In this document: in pieces, positions 25,817-34,561 of the stretch | Position numbering within the stretch: position 1 is the first letter of the stretch | Layout of the letters: each line of letters opens with the position of its first letter | DNA from: Cryomorphaceae bacterium 1068 | GTDB taxonomy: Bacteria > Bacteroidota > Bacteroidia > Flavobacteriales_D > Cryomorphaceae | Direction of reading: 5' to 3' | NCBI GenBank assembly: GCA_027214385.1 | Contig: JAPVXR010000001.1 | Location: 310,001 to 374,000 of the forward strand | DNA length: 64,000 nt | Notes under the pieces: generated by a model | Databases searched by the model: none | Seen by the model: only the letters and a program-made list of their open reading frames with translations | What the model was told of the DNA's origin: nothing | Position numbers and translations under genes: made by a program

Positions 25817-26011
25817 GTGAATTGGGTTGTTGTTTTTTCGGATCGTGAAGATAGTGAATTTACAAGGGTGCACCTCATCACTAATATTCATGGTTGGGTT
25901 CTAAGTAACAATTTCAGTTCGAAAGAGTCAAGCTGCTATCAATGGGCTTTGTCCGGATTATTTTCAATTAAGTTCATCACTTTTTGGGTATAAACTATCG
26001 TGAGAGTGCGA

Positions 26012-27919
26012 TTAGACATCATGATCGATATCCAAATCGAATCGACTTCTTAGCTCTTTCAGAAGCGGATTTTTTTCAGCCATCGCTTCAAACTTGGCTG
26101 AAGGATCATAGAGGCTGTCTCCGTCTTTTGTTTCCGTTTCATCAATCACCACGTTCAGCAATATTCTCCAGTTGTTCAATTTTTCTCGTAAGAATTCCAA
26201 TAGATTAGCCTTGTCTTCATTCAGGTCACTTACCTGCACGTGATTGTCGACCAAAAATTCGATTTGATTTTCCTCAACCATTACAGGGTCGTGTTTGGTC
26301 AAAGTCACGTAATAGCTCTGTTTATCTTCTGCTTTTATTTTTGATGCATATTCTTTCCAGGCATCCCAAAGCTCATTCAGGTTGAAGGCATCAGCCGGCT
26401 TGCCTTCGTAAGAAGCGGCTTCATTCGTAGGATCGGTGTCAGTCTTTTCATCCTTGGTCTCCAGTTTTTCCTTCATAGCTGAAATGGAAGGAAGCCCCGT
26501 CATCTTTCCTTTGCCAAGCTTAGAGCTAAAACCCGATGGAGCTGGTTTTGGTTCCTGAACTCCGTTGCCAACCGTTAAAGGGAGAGGCTCAGGCTTTTTC
26601 TCTTCAGTAGGTGCAGTCTCAATCGTATGGGCAATACTTACTTCTTCAATTTGCTCTTTTGGCGTTTCAATCTTTTCTGCGACAGGTTTTTCAACGGGAG
26701 AAACCTCTTCAACAGGAGCTGGGGTTGGTGGAGGGTTTTTTGGCGAAGCACTTTCCTTAATCTCCGGAATAGCGACTACCAGATCGTTATCTTTTTTGCT
26801 TCCCGGTTTTGCAGGAGCTACTTCAAACTCGTCATTGGAGTTTTTTTTTTCACCGCTTCCGCTAAAAAGAGCGCAAAGCCTCAAGAGCAAGACCTCTGCA
26901 AGTAGTCGCTGATTTCGACTGATTTTATAATCCAAATCTGCCTTGCCTAAGAGTTCAAGAGCGGTGACCAAACTGCCTGTTTCAAATTTTGGGGCCTCTT
27001 CAATGTAACGCTGCTTTATCGTTTCACCTACTTCAAGAATACCTACCGTTTTCGGTGAGATGCACATCAAGAGATTTCGAATGTGATTGGCCAAGCCATT
27101 GATGAAATTGTGACCGTCGAAACCCTTATTCAGAATTTGATTGAAGGTAACGAGTGCTGTCTCTGTATCGCTGTTCAGAAAGCAGTTGCATAGAGCAAAG
27201 TAGTAGTCGTAATCGAGAATGTTGAGGTTATCGATTACATCCTGATAGGTGACGTTGTTACCCGAGAAGCTCACCATTTGATCAAAGATCGAAAGGGCAT
27301 CTCTTAGGGCGCCATCTGCTTTTTCTGAGATGACATGAAGAGCACTTTCTTCAACAAAAATATGCTCTTTCTCTGCTATCTGAGCGAGATGGGCCACCAT
27401 TGAGCTGATTTGAATTCGATTGAAATCAAATACCTGACAACGCGAAATAATGGTCGGAAGAACTTTGTGTTTTTCGGTTGTAGCCAGTATGAAAATGGCA
27501 TATGACGGCGGTTCTTCCAATGTCTTCAGAAAGGCATTGAAGGCGGCTTTCGAAAGCATGTGTACCTCATCAATAATATACACCTTGTATTTACCGATCT
27601 GTGGTGGGATGCGAACCTGGTCTATCAGGCTTCGAATGTCTTCAACACTATTATTTGATGCGGCATCCAGTTCAAAAATATTGAAGGAAAAGTCATTTCC
27701 TTCATCTATACCCTCAGAGTGGAAGTGATTGACTTCTCGAGCTAGAATTCTGGCGCAGGTGGTTTTTCCTACACCCCTGGGGCCATTGAATAAGAATGCC
27801 TGAGCGAGGTGATTATTCTCAATAGCCTTGAGAAGAGTCTGGGTAATATTTTCCTGTCCAACTACCGATTCGAAGGTATTTGGTCTGTATTTTCGCGCCG
27901 AAACTATAAACTCGTCCAT
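26012..27919 (-). CDS. dnaX: DNA polymerase III subunit gamma/tau
   Basis: 635 aa clamp-loader ATPase. Walker A GPRGVGKTT (46-54), Walker B IIDEVH (115-120), the arginine-finger SRC motif near residue 165, AAA lid and domain III up to about 365, then a long low-complexity Pro/Glu/Lys linker and a C-terminal domain (about 520-635) as in tau. Loads the sliding clamp and ties polymerase to helicase. Oddity: between Walker A and B the four cysteines of the usual zinc module are absent. The stretch 61-80 (REVNHFHSEGIDEGNDFSFN) has no Cys. The gene is monocistronic and divergent from rpsF. Confidence 0.95.
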   Translation of the reverse strand: MDEFIVSARKYRPNTFESVVGQENITQTLLKAIENNHLAQAFLFNGPRGVGKTTCARILAREVNHFHSEGIDEGNDFSFNIFELDAASNNSVEDIRSLIDQVRIPPQIGKYKVYIIDEVHMLSKAAFNAFLKTLEEPPSYAIFILATTEKHKVLPTIISRCQVFDFNRIQISSMVAHLAQIAEKEHIFVEESALHVISEKADGALRDALSIFDQMVSFSGNNVTYQDVIDNLNILDYDYYFALCNCFLNSDTETALVTFNQILNKGFDGHNFINGLANHIRNLLMCISPKTVGILEVGETIKQRYIEEAPKFETGSLVTALELLGKADLDYKISRNQRLLAEVLLLRLCALFSGSGEKKNSNDEFEVAPAKPGSKKDNDLVVAIPEIKESASPKNPPPTPAPVEEVSPVEKPVAEKIETPKEQIEEVSIAHTIETAPTEEKKPEPLPLTVGNGVQEPKPAPSGFSSKLGKGKMTGLPSISAMKEKLETKDEKTDTDPTNEAASYEGKPADAFNLNELWDAWKEYASKIKAEDKQSYYVTLTKHDPVMVEENQIEFLVDNHVQVSDLNEDKANLLEFLREKLNNWRILLNVVIDETETKDGDSLYDPSAKFEAMAEKNPLLKELRSRFDLDIDHDV

Positions 27920-27938
27920 TCAATAATTTGATGAAGGG

Positions 27939-27946
27939 CAAAGATA
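27939..27946 (-). promoter_or_regulatory. -7 promoter box of dnaX
   Basis: TATCTTTG on the minus strand, matching TAnnTTTG, 19 bases upstream of the dnaX ATG. No clear -33 TTG at the standard distance. Confidence 0.5.
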
Positions 27947-28025
27947 AAAGAACTTGCCATTGCGAGTGCTTGATCTAATATCTTCAAAAGAGGAGAGGCA
28001 ACACGTTCGAAAGTTCCTTTGCAGC

Positions 28026-28055
28026 TTGCTACAGATCAGTTTTTTGCTACCTTTG
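28026..28055 (+). promoter_or_regulatory. promoter of the rpsF-rpsR-rplI operon
   Basis: TTG (28026-28028), 19-base spacer, TACCTTTG (28048-28055): an exact Bacteroidota promoter. Predicted leader of about 38 nt before the rpsF ATG, which is preceded by AAGGAAG. Confidence 0.8.
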
Positions 28056-28099
28056 CACTCCATTTTTTTAATACAAATTATTAACACCAAAAGGAAGTT

Positions 28100-28450
28100 A
28101 TGACTAATCGTTATGAAACTGTCTTCATTTTGACTCCCGTTTTGTCTGAAGAACAGGCAAAGGAGACAGTTGCGAAGTTTAAAAGTCTTCTAAAGGATGG
28201 TGGAGCAAAAATGCACCACGAAGAAGACTGGGGTCTGCGAAAGCTGGCCTATCCTATTCAGAAAAAATCGACAGGTTTTTACCACTTGGTCGAGTTTGAA
28301 GCTGAAGGATCTCTTATTGCAGACATGGAACTGGCTTTCCGTCGCGATGAAAGAGTTATCCGATTTCTCACAGTAAGAATGGACAAGCACGCCATTGAAT
28401 ACGCGGAGAAAAGACGCAGTAACAAATCAAAAGAAAAAGCGAACGCTTAA
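28100..28450 (+). CDS. rpsF: 30S ribosomal protein bS6
   Basis: 116 aa. Starts with the S6 pattern [20 protein letters not shown] and contains [25 protein letters not shown] and [14 protein letters not shown], with a basic C-terminal tail. Binds the 16S central domain together with bS18, on the platform. In Bacteroidia, bS6, bS18 and bS21 have been reported to form the pocket that hides the 16S anti-Shine-Dalgarno tail. First gene of a three-gene ribosomal operon with its own promoter; rpsR follows after 11 bases. Confidence 0.97.
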   Translation: MTNRYETVFILTPVLSEEQAKETVAKFKSLLKDGGAKMHHEEDWGLRKLAYPIQKKSTGFYHLVEFEAEGSLIADMELAFRRDERVIRFLTVRMDKHAIEYAEKRRSNKSKEKANA

Positions 28451-28461
28451 AATCGACAGAC

Positions 28462-28731
28462 ATGGCAGATAAGACCGAAATAAGATACCTTACTCCGATC
28501 AGCATCGACACTCAGAAAGAGAAATACTGTCGATTCAAGAAGAAGCGTATCAAATTTATTGATTACAAAGACCCAAACTTTTTGTTGAAATTAGTCAACG
28601 AACAAGGGAAAATTCTTCCACGACGAGTTACAGGTACCTCGTTGAAATACCAGCGTCGAGTGGCTCAAGCTATCAAGCGAGCACGTCACTTAGCTCTTCT
28701 TCCTTATGTTGCTGACCTTTTAAAGAACTAG
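28462..28731 (+). CDS. rpsR: 30S ribosomal protein bS18
   Basis: 89 aa. Core S18 motif '[23 protein letters not shown]' is split around residues 30-52, followed by [20 protein letters not shown] and the family ending LALLPYV. Assembles as a heterodimer with bS6 on the platform next to the mRNA exit. Sits between rpsF and rplI in the usual order, with 4 bases to rplI. Confidence 0.97.
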   Translation: MADKTEIRYLTPISIDTQKEKYCRFKKKRIKFIDYKDPNFLLKLVNEQGKILPRRVTGTSLKYQRRVAQAIKRARHLALLPYVADLLKN

Positions 28732-28735
28732 AAAG

Positions 28736-29182
28736 ATGGAAGTAATACTTAAAAAAGACGTAGAGAATCTTGGTTACCAAGATGATATGGTTGATGTAAA
28801 GCCCGGGTATGCTAGAAATTTTCTAGTTCCGAGAGGTTTGGCAGTTTTGGCAACAGCTTCTCAAAAGAAAATGTTGGAAGAGACTATTCGTCAACGTGCT
28901 CACAAAGAAGAAAAAATTCAAGCTGAGGCCAATGCTAAAGCGGCTAAGCTCGAAAATGAAACGATTAAAATCGGTGCTAAAGTTGGAGAGAACGGAAAGA
29001 TTTTCGGTTCTGTAAATACGATCCAATTGGCTGATGCTTTGAAAGAAGCCGGTCACGAGGTTGATCGCAAACACATCGTAATCAAAAACGAGCCGATTAA
29101 AGAGATTGGAACTTATGAGGCTGAAGTGACCTTGCACAAGGACATCAAGCAAACCATCAAATTTGAGGTTGTAGGAGAATAA
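28736..29182 (+). CDS. rplI: 50S ribosomal protein bL9
   Basis: 148 aa, full length. N-terminal domain signature MEVILKKDVENLGYQDD and VKPGYARNFLVPRGLA, a long central helix (about 45-75), and a C-terminal domain with GKIFGSVNT and a terminal strand KFEVVGE. bL9 binds 23S rRNA at the base of the L1 stalk and supports reading-frame fidelity. Last gene of the operon; a strong terminator follows at 29204-29232. Confidence 0.97.
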   Translation: MEVILKKDVENLGYQDDMVDVKPGYARNFLVPRGLAVLATASQKKMLEETIRQRAHKEEKIQAEANAKAAKLENETIKIGAKVGENGKIFGSVNTIQLADALKEAGHEVDRKHIVIKNEPIKEIGTYEAEVTLHKDIKQTIKFEVVGE

Positions 29183-29203
29183 GTTTTTTTTGATCAGGAT
29201 TTG

Positions 29204-29232
29204 AAGCCCGAATGTATGTTCGGGCTTTTTTT
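29204..29232 (+). terminator. intrinsic terminator of the rplI operon
   Basis: AAGCCCGAA (29204-29212) / TTCGGGCTT (29219-29227), 6-nt loop, then a T run to 29232. Confidence 0.9.
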
Positions 29233-29272
29233 GTGTTTTCATTTTGGTATAGACCTTGCTTCTTTTTGCAGT

Positions 29273-29743
29273 ATGAAAACAAAAGATAAAATGAGTAAAG
29301 GATTTGTGTACGGACTGATAATGGCAGCTGGCCTGGTTGCTTACTTTTTGTTGATGAAGTTGCTCGGATTGGAAACCAATTTCTATTTACGAATTTTCAA
29401 TTTCATAATCCTCATAGCAGGAGTCTATTTCCTTATGAGAAATGAGATTGTTCGTTCAACACAATCGGTCACTTATTTTGAGGGACTAGGTTTAGGGTTG
29501 AGAGCCACCGTCAGTTCCGTCATCGTATTCCTGATTTTTCTGGCGGGATATATTAATTTCTTTGATCCTGAATTTATGCAGATACTCAAAGAGTCAGAAA
29601 TTTGGGGAACTGATATAACACTCTCTCAGGCAGTAACCGGAATTCTGATAGAAGGGATAGCCTCTTCTGTAGTCATTAGCTTTGCATGGATGCAGTACTT
29701 TAAAAAGTATACCGTCTCTCCTAATGCTTCTCTGAATATTTAG
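29273..29743 (+). CDS. DUF4199 family membrane protein
   Basis: 156 aa starting at the ATG 29273. The frame opens earlier (29201) but that part is the rplI terminator. Four hydrophobic segments (about 9-28, 36-53, 72-92 and 120-140) with the DUF4199 pattern: GFVYGLIMAAGLVAYFLLMK at the start and LRIFNFIILIAGVYFLMRN next. Inner-membrane proteins of unknown role restricted mainly to Bacteroidota. Its last 23 bases overlap the 3' end of the convergent SDR gene. Confidence 0.83.
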   Translation: MKTKDKMSKGFVYGLIMAAGLVAYFLLMKLLGLETNFYLRIFNFIILIAGVYFLMRNEIVRSTQSVTYFEGLGLGLRATVSSVIVFLIFLAGYINFFDPEFMQILKESEIWGTDITLSQAVTGILIEGIASSVVISFAWMQYFKKYTVSPNASLNI

Positions 29744-31193
29744 CGGTCGATCTTTCGTACGATACGAGCTTGTTGATCATTCCGTTGAAAACAAAGATGT
29801 GAAACGGCCAAACGGCGTACCAATAGAGTCTTCCTAGTAAGCCTTTGGGGCGAAAAGTAGCAATTTGGCTGACGATATTTTTTCCGTTTTTTTGGAGAAC
29901 TCTGAACTCGAGCCAAGCTTCACCCGGTAGTTTCATTTCGGCGTAGAGCAAAAGTCTTCCATTTTCGCGTGAAGCAATAATGACTCTCCAAAAATCCAAA
30001 GCGTCTCCGGGATAGATTTCGGTGGGGCTTCTTCGGCCTCTGCGCAAGCCTATGCCTCCAAATAGTTTATCTAAGTAGCCTCTTATTTTCCAGAGAAATG
30101 TGCCGTAGTACCATCCTTGCTCTCCTCCAATCCTCCAAATATTGTCCAGCACTTCTATAGAAGGTCTTGTAAGGATTCGTTGCTTTTTGTCTTTGAAACA
30201 CCCGTGTTCAGGTACTTTAACAAACTCCTCAATATTAGAAACTTCGCTTCCACTGGTCACTACTGCATCTTTCCAGCTTGATAAAACCAGGTTTTGTTCG
30301 ATCTTTTGGAAAGCCAATTCCACAGCTTGCTTATAAGTGATTGGCTTCACTGAAATAGTATTGCTCAGCCCATCATTTTTCGCAATCACGTCTACTTTCA
30401 TGCTGTCGACCAGATTACTTGCCAGATTATAGCTTGTAGCTGTGACAAAGTACAACCACATAGATGACAGTCTGGGTGATAACACGGGAACTGTGTAAAT
30501 GTATCTGTTCAAGTCGCGCACCTCACTGTACTGAAGCAGCATTTCTTTGTAGGTAAGTACTTCCGGGCCACCTATATCATATACTTTATTCTCAGTCTCT
30601 TCTTTATCGAGTACACCGCTCAAGTAATGAATGACATTTCGAATTGCAATTGGCTGGCATTTTGTATTTAGCCATTTCGGAGCAATCATAACGGGGAGCT
30701 TCTCCACCAAGTCACGAATAATCTCGAAACTAGCAGAGCCACTACCCACAATTATTCCTGCTCTGAGGACGGTATGAGATGCTTTGGAAGATTTGAGAAC
30801 ATTTTCTACTACCAGCCTGCTATTAAGGTGTTCTGACAATTCATCATCATTGACGATACCGCTCAGATAAACGATTCGCTTACATTCGGTAGAATCAAGA
30901 AAATCTACAAAGTTTTGCGCTGACTGCCTTTCCATTTCTGAGAAGTTACCTAGCTTATCACTCATCGAGTGGATGAGGTAGTATGCAGCATCAAAGTCCA
31001 AAGGTAAATTGCTGATCGTTTCGGGTTTTAAAAAATCCGCTTCTACGATCTCTATTTGATCCTGTTTGGTCGTATCTATGGGAAATCTTGTCTGATCTCT
31101 TACGCAACAATAAACAAAGTGCCCCTGATCTAGAAGAGAGGGTAAAAGACGCATACCAATGTATCCGTTAGCTCCGGTGAGTAGGATTTTCAT
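29721..31193 (-). CDS. NAD(P)-dependent SDR-family oxidoreductase with DUF2867 tail
   Basis: 490 aa from the ATG at 31193. The Rossmann opening MKILLTGANGYIGMRLLPSL must be near the N-terminus, so the 8-residue upstream extension is dropped. Residues 1-300 form an atypical SDR of the NDUFA9/complex-I-like type (VRDQTR, YLIHSM near 83, VVYLSGI-like strand near 115, then LRAGIIVGSGSASFE). Residues 330-490 form a DUF2867 domain (PGDALDFWRVI, GEAWLEFRV). Known as YbjT-like fusion proteins; substrate unknown. It overlaps the DUF4199 gene by 23 bases at the 3' end. Confidence 0.87.
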   Translation of the reverse strand: MKILLTGANGYIGMRLLPSLLDQGHFVYCCVRDQTRFPIDTTKQDQIEIVEADFLKPETISNLPLDFDAAYYLIHSMSDKLGNFSEMERQSAQNFVDFLDSTECKRIVYLSGIVNDDELSEHLNSRLVVENVLKSSKASHTVLRAGIIVGSGSASFEIIRDLVEKLPVMIAPKWLNTKCQPIAIRNVIHYLSGVLDKEETENKVYDIGGPEVLTYKEMLLQYSEVRDLNRYIYTVPVLSPRLSSMWLYFVTATSYNLASNLVDSMKVDVIAKNDGLSNTISVKPITYKQAVELAFQKIEQNLVLSSWKDAVVTSGSEVSNIEEFVKVPEHGCFKDKKQRILTRPSIEVLDNIWRIGGEQGWYYGTFLWKIRGYLDKLFGGIGLRRGRRSPTEIYPGDALDFWRVIIASRENGRLLLYAEMKLPGEAWLEFRVLQKNGKNIVSQIATFRPKGLLGRLYWYAVWPFHIFVFNGMINKLVSYERSTAKYSEKH

Positions 31194-31239
31194 ATTAATA
31201 GAACGTGGGGATTCCAAAGATTGTTGGAAAACTGATTAG

Positions 31240-32175
31240 ATGGTATCAAAAGGCAAAAATTATATTTGTTCCGTGTCTATCCGTTTAGCGTTTTTTCTGT
31301 TTGTGTTTTTTGGGCTTTCCGCTTTTTCAGCGAAAGGTCAAGATCTGATTATTCGGATTTACGGAGATACCATTCACTCCAAGATTGATAGGGAAGACGA
31401 ACGATTTATCTATTACCGAACTGAAAGGACGAGTCGAGGTGAGACCGAGGTTATTGCACGCAAAGAGGTCAGGGAAATTCTTTATGGGATCGACACTTCC
31501 ATAAAAACTAAGATTCCACCTAAGAAGTTTGAGAAAGGGTATAAATCTTTTCAAGTTTCAGTCCACGCCGGCTATTCAAGGATTTTGAGTACAGACGATC
31601 TTTATGGAGATGATTTCGAATCCGTTTACGATGAGATGAGAAACGGATTTTTTGTGGATGCACGGGCAAACTATTTCTTTAATAAAGGTATCGGCCTTGG
31701 AGTGCTTTACTCCACTTCGGGTTACCAGACAGATTCTGATATTCCCGTTCTGGTTTCTCTCCCGTCAGGCACGGATTTGATAGGGGAATTGTCTCATGAT
31801 CGCACTTTAAATTACTATGCACTCAATTTGGCTTTTAGAATAAACCAATCTTCTACTGTAAATTTCCAAATAGATGTGGGTATGGGGCTCTTGACTTTTG
31901 AAGATCAGGGTGATTTCATCGGAGCTTACAACCTAACATCTTCTGCCTTAGGAGGCCATCTTTCTGCTAGTTTCCAACTGGGTCTTGGAGAAGGGTTTTA
32001 TTTGCCTGCTTTCTTTTCGCTAAAGGGCTTTAGCTTAAGCTCATTCGAACTTAACCCTTCCTCTGAGATGAACCCCGAGCTTGCATTGGGTTTGCAAAGT
32101 CTTTATGACAATCTGGAAGGAGGAATTACAGCAGGGAGACTACAACTAGGACTAGGGCTAGGCTTTTCCTTCTGA
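31240..32175 (+). CDS. exported beta-rich protein, probable outer-membrane barrel
   Basis: 311 aa. A signal peptide (about 12-33, ending FSAKGQ) is followed by a short domain with the pattern IRIYGDTIHSKIDREDERFI, common at the start of Bacteroidota exported proteins whose family I do not recognise. From residue about 105 on, alternating strands (FQVSVHAGYSRIL, YALNLAFRINQSSTVNFQID) suggest a barrel, ending with LQLGLGLGFSF, a typical C-terminal barrel strand. Divergent from the SDR gene; its last 18 bases overlap the convergent antiporter gene. Confidence 0.7.
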   Translation: MVSKGKNYICSVSIRLAFFLFVFFGLSAFSAKGQDLIIRIYGDTIHSKIDREDERFIYYRTERTSRGETEVIARKEVREILYGIDTSIKTKIPPKKFEKGYKSFQVSVHAGYSRILSTDDLYGDDFESVYDEMRNGFFVDARANYFFNKGIGLGVLYSTSGYQTDSDIPVLVSLPSGTDLIGELSHDRTLNYYALNLAFRINQSSTVNFQIDVGMGLLTFEDQGDFIGAYNLTSSALGGHLSASFQLGLGEGFYLPAFFSLKGFSLSSFELNPSSEMNPELALGLQSLYDNLEGGITAGRLQLGLGLGFSF

Positions 32176-33429
32176 AGGCGCAATATTCGGTGTCTTGACT
32201 ATTGAAGAGGATTCAGATTTCACTTCTCCTCCTCCTTCTTCTGTTATCTGCTCCGAACTCTTGTCGGATTTGGTTCTTATGAGTCCGAATGTCATGATAA
32301 GGCTAGTAGCCAAGATCACGAAAAGTAAAAGTCCGTCGGCGGTGCTATTGAGCTTCATGGAGTCGGGAATATCAAAAAACAACAGGATACTAATGAGACC
32401 TCTGGGGGCAATATAGACTTCCGGTAGAAGCTCGTGTTTTGCTACATACTTAAGGTACAATGCTCTGACTCCATAGATTATTATCACAGCTATTGTTCCG
32501 TTCATTAAGACACTCCAATTGAGCAGTGAATAGATATCCATGATGTATCCGAAGATCAGAAAGAAGAATGTTCTGATAATAAATGCACTTTCGGCGGTTA
32601 AGAGTAGAAATTGATCCAAGTCATTTCTCAGCTTTTCGTAAAGAAATAGTTCTTTAAATTTCTTAATGGGGATGATCTCAGCGTTGTTCAGGAACAATCC
32701 CAAAAAGAGAACGACGATTAGAGAAGAAAGGTGGAATTTTTTTCCAATTGCATACACCAGTAGGAGCAAGGCAAGAATCAAGAAAAACTTGATATGGTGT
32801 GTGATTCGCTTAATCAGAAAAAGAAAAATTACCGAAATCGCTACTGCAATTAGGAGCGTAATAACAATGTCTTTACTTAGATTGAAGTAAGCCGTAAAGT
32901 CATATGTTTCATTCTGTTTGGCGAAATAGAAAAACATAATACCGAGTATGTCTGAAAAACTCGAATCATATATGACGAATTCCTTTTTTCTCTTAGAAAG
33001 ATCACTGACTGAAGGTATGGCAATGGCACTGCTGATAATTGCCAGTGGAACAGAGTTTACCAAACAAATTTGAAAAGGTAAATGGGTCATGTACCTAAAC
33101 AGAAATGTAAGTATAAGGGCTGTAAAAATTAATATGAAAAAGGCTGATCCAAAAGTTGTTCGGATGAGCGCGATCTTATCTTTCTCGAATCGGAGTTCGA
33201 GAGCACCCTCCAGAACGATTAGCACCAAACCTACCGTGCCTATAACAGGCAAGAACTGCGAAACATTCGGTATTTCGATGCCCAAATACTTCAGGCCATA
33301 CTGAATACCCAAGCCTGTTCCGAACAAGAAAATAACGGAAGGAACCTTGGTTCTTTTGGCAATCAAGTCAAAGGTGTAAGAGAACACCACGACCAGACTG
33401 AGAAAGATTAGAATGTAATTTGTATCCAA
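32158..33429 (-). CDS. cation:proton antiporter (CPA1/NhaP-type)
   Basis: 423 aa. Twelve or so hydrophobic segments from residue 5 to about 385, then a soluble Ser/Glu-rich tail. The opening LIAKRTKVPSVIFLFGTGLG and VLIVLEGALELRFEKDKI (about 70-87) fit the Na+/H+ exchanger family (PF00999), as does VPLAIISSAIAIPSV for the ion-binding region. It should exchange Na+ or K+ for H+ across the inner membrane, consistent with the Na+-based respiration encoded at 42.5-48.4 kb. It overlaps the facing gene by 18 bases. Confidence 0.87.
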   Translation of the reverse strand: MDTNYILIFLSLVVVFSYTFDLIAKRTKVPSVIFLFGTGLGIQYGLKYLGIEIPNVSQFLPVIGTVGLVLIVLEGALELRFEKDKIALIRTTFGSAFFILIFTALILTFLFRYMTHLPFQICLVNSVPLAIISSAIAIPSVSDLSKRKKEFVIYDSSFSDILGIMFFYFAKQNETYDFTAYFNLSKDIVITLLIAVAISVIFLFLIKRITHHIKFFLILALLLLVYAIGKKFHLSSLIVVLFLGLFLNNAEIIPIKKFKELFLYEKLRNDLDQFLLLTAESAFIIRTFFFLIFGYIMDIYSLLNWSVLMNGTIAVIIIYGVRALYLKYVAKHELLPEVYIAPRGLISILLFFDIPDSMKLNSTADGLLLFVILATSLIMTFGLIRTKSDKSSEQITEEGGGEVKSESSSIVKTPNIAPSEGKA

Positions 33430-33492
33430 ATTGCTTCTATGTTAAGGCGTCGAAGTTAACACTTCGCCTAGACATAGTACCTCCCGTAAGGT

Positions 33493-33657
33493 TTAAGATT
33501 GCATAAAAAGCATTGCATATGCGGCTGATGAGCACATGGCAATGGCTAGAAATACAAAAAGCACTTTATAACGAAATGAAGCTGCGAATTCTCCTGCCGC
33601 ATCGGCAAGTAAAAACGAGTAGATGTTATCTACAGTTTTCTTAAAAATAGTAGTCAT
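33493..33657 (-). CDS. small single-helix membrane protein (54 aa)
   Basis: 54 aa, ATG at 33657, stop TAA at 33493. Amphipathic N-terminus MTTIFKKTVDNIYSFLLADA, then AAGEFAASFRYK and one membrane helix (about residues 31-50: KVLFVFLAIAMCSSAAYAML). Not a family I recognise. Support: an ATG start, amphipathic helix plus membrane helix in sensible order, a basic residue pair before the helix (positive-inside), and its position in an otherwise empty 350-base gap between two minus-strand genes. Confidence 0.6.
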   Translation of the reverse strand: MTTIFKKTVDNIYSFLLADAAGEFAASFRYKVLFVFLAIAMCSSAAYAMLFMQS

Positions 33658-33780
33658 TGGTTGGTTGTTTGATTGGTCAATTGGTGATTAACGCAATGCA
33701 AGGTAACCAAAATAATCCTTTACTGTCAAATTATAATCCAACAAAAACCCTTCACCAAGACTCTATTAAGTAATTGTTGC

Positions 33781-34506
33781 CTAGTTAAAAGTCTTAGAAT
33801 TCCAAGCGTGAATGCTGAACTTGGCATGAGAAGCAAACCACAGGTATGAGGTGATTCCCATTAGAAATATTACATTCCATCCAAAGGCAACGATGCGCAT
33901 TAGACTAAAGAACTCTCCTGATACAGAAAGAAGGCTGGAAGGAACAGCAGCTGCTAAGAGGCCGGAAAGTCCGAGTACCGTTAAGAGAAGGGTTATGGGT
34001 GAGGTAAGGGGCCAGTTGACAATCTTACGATACCAAGCCATATCATCTCCCCACTTATCGATCAAATAGAAACGACCATCGTCTAGTGGAGCAAACAGCA
34101 ATGGATCCTTATTAGAATCTTCGAGTTTGAACAACTTTGAAGGAGCCGCGATCATAAAAGCATCTAAATTATGACCTACTTTGCTCTCAGTCTCCTTGAT
34201 TGAAGAGATAGCAGTGGAAGGAATGTCTCCCTTAAATTGTTTTGTACTTAGAAATCTCAGTCGGTACTTGACGCAAAGATTTTTAATACTATCAATATCA
34301 AAAATTCTTTCTTCCAACAGGTTTTCGGAAGAAGGAAGCGCTGATGATGTAGCTCCGTTGTTAATTGTTCGGAGCACTCGACGATCTTGTTCCCATTCCG
34401 CCTCAAAGAGAGCTTTGAATTGAGATAGAATTTGATTCTCACTAACTTCTTTCTGCACGCTGCGCTCTTTTAAAAGCGCTCTTTCCAAATTCACTTTTTC
34501 AAACAT
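33781..34506 (-). CDS. hypothetical protein with C-terminal membrane hairpin
   Basis: 241 aa, not recognised. A soluble N-terminal part of about 155 residues (FEKVNLERALLKERSVQKE; LRFLSTKQFKGDIP; FYLIDKWGDDMAWYRKI) is followed by two membrane helices near 168-190 and 205-225. The conserved-looking WGDDMAWYR before the helices resembles Bacteroidota proteins that bracket a membrane pair, but I know no function. It follows the LON-domain gene by 55 bases on the same strand. Confidence 0.7.
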   Translation of the reverse strand: MFEKVNLERALLKERSVQKEVSENQILSQFKALFEAEWEQDRRVLRTINNGATSSALPSSENLLEERIFDIDSIKNLCVKYRLRFLSTKQFKGDIPSTAISSIKETESKVGHNLDAFMIAAPSKLFKLEDSNKDPLLFAPLDDGRFYLIDKWGDDMAWYRKIVNWPLTSPITLLLTVLGLSGLLAAAVPSSLLSVSGEFFSLMRIVAFGWNVIFLMGITSYLWFASHAKFSIHAWNSKTFN

Positions 34507-34561
34507 ATGTCAATGTAATTTTTCTAATGCTAAGCTAACAAATCTCTTTTAGAGAAGTTTT

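Noticed and set aside
28056-28099. bS6:bS18-binding regulatory motif in the rpsF leader
   Set aside because: The leader is short and AT-rich; I could not see the CCG-containing hairpin of that motif.
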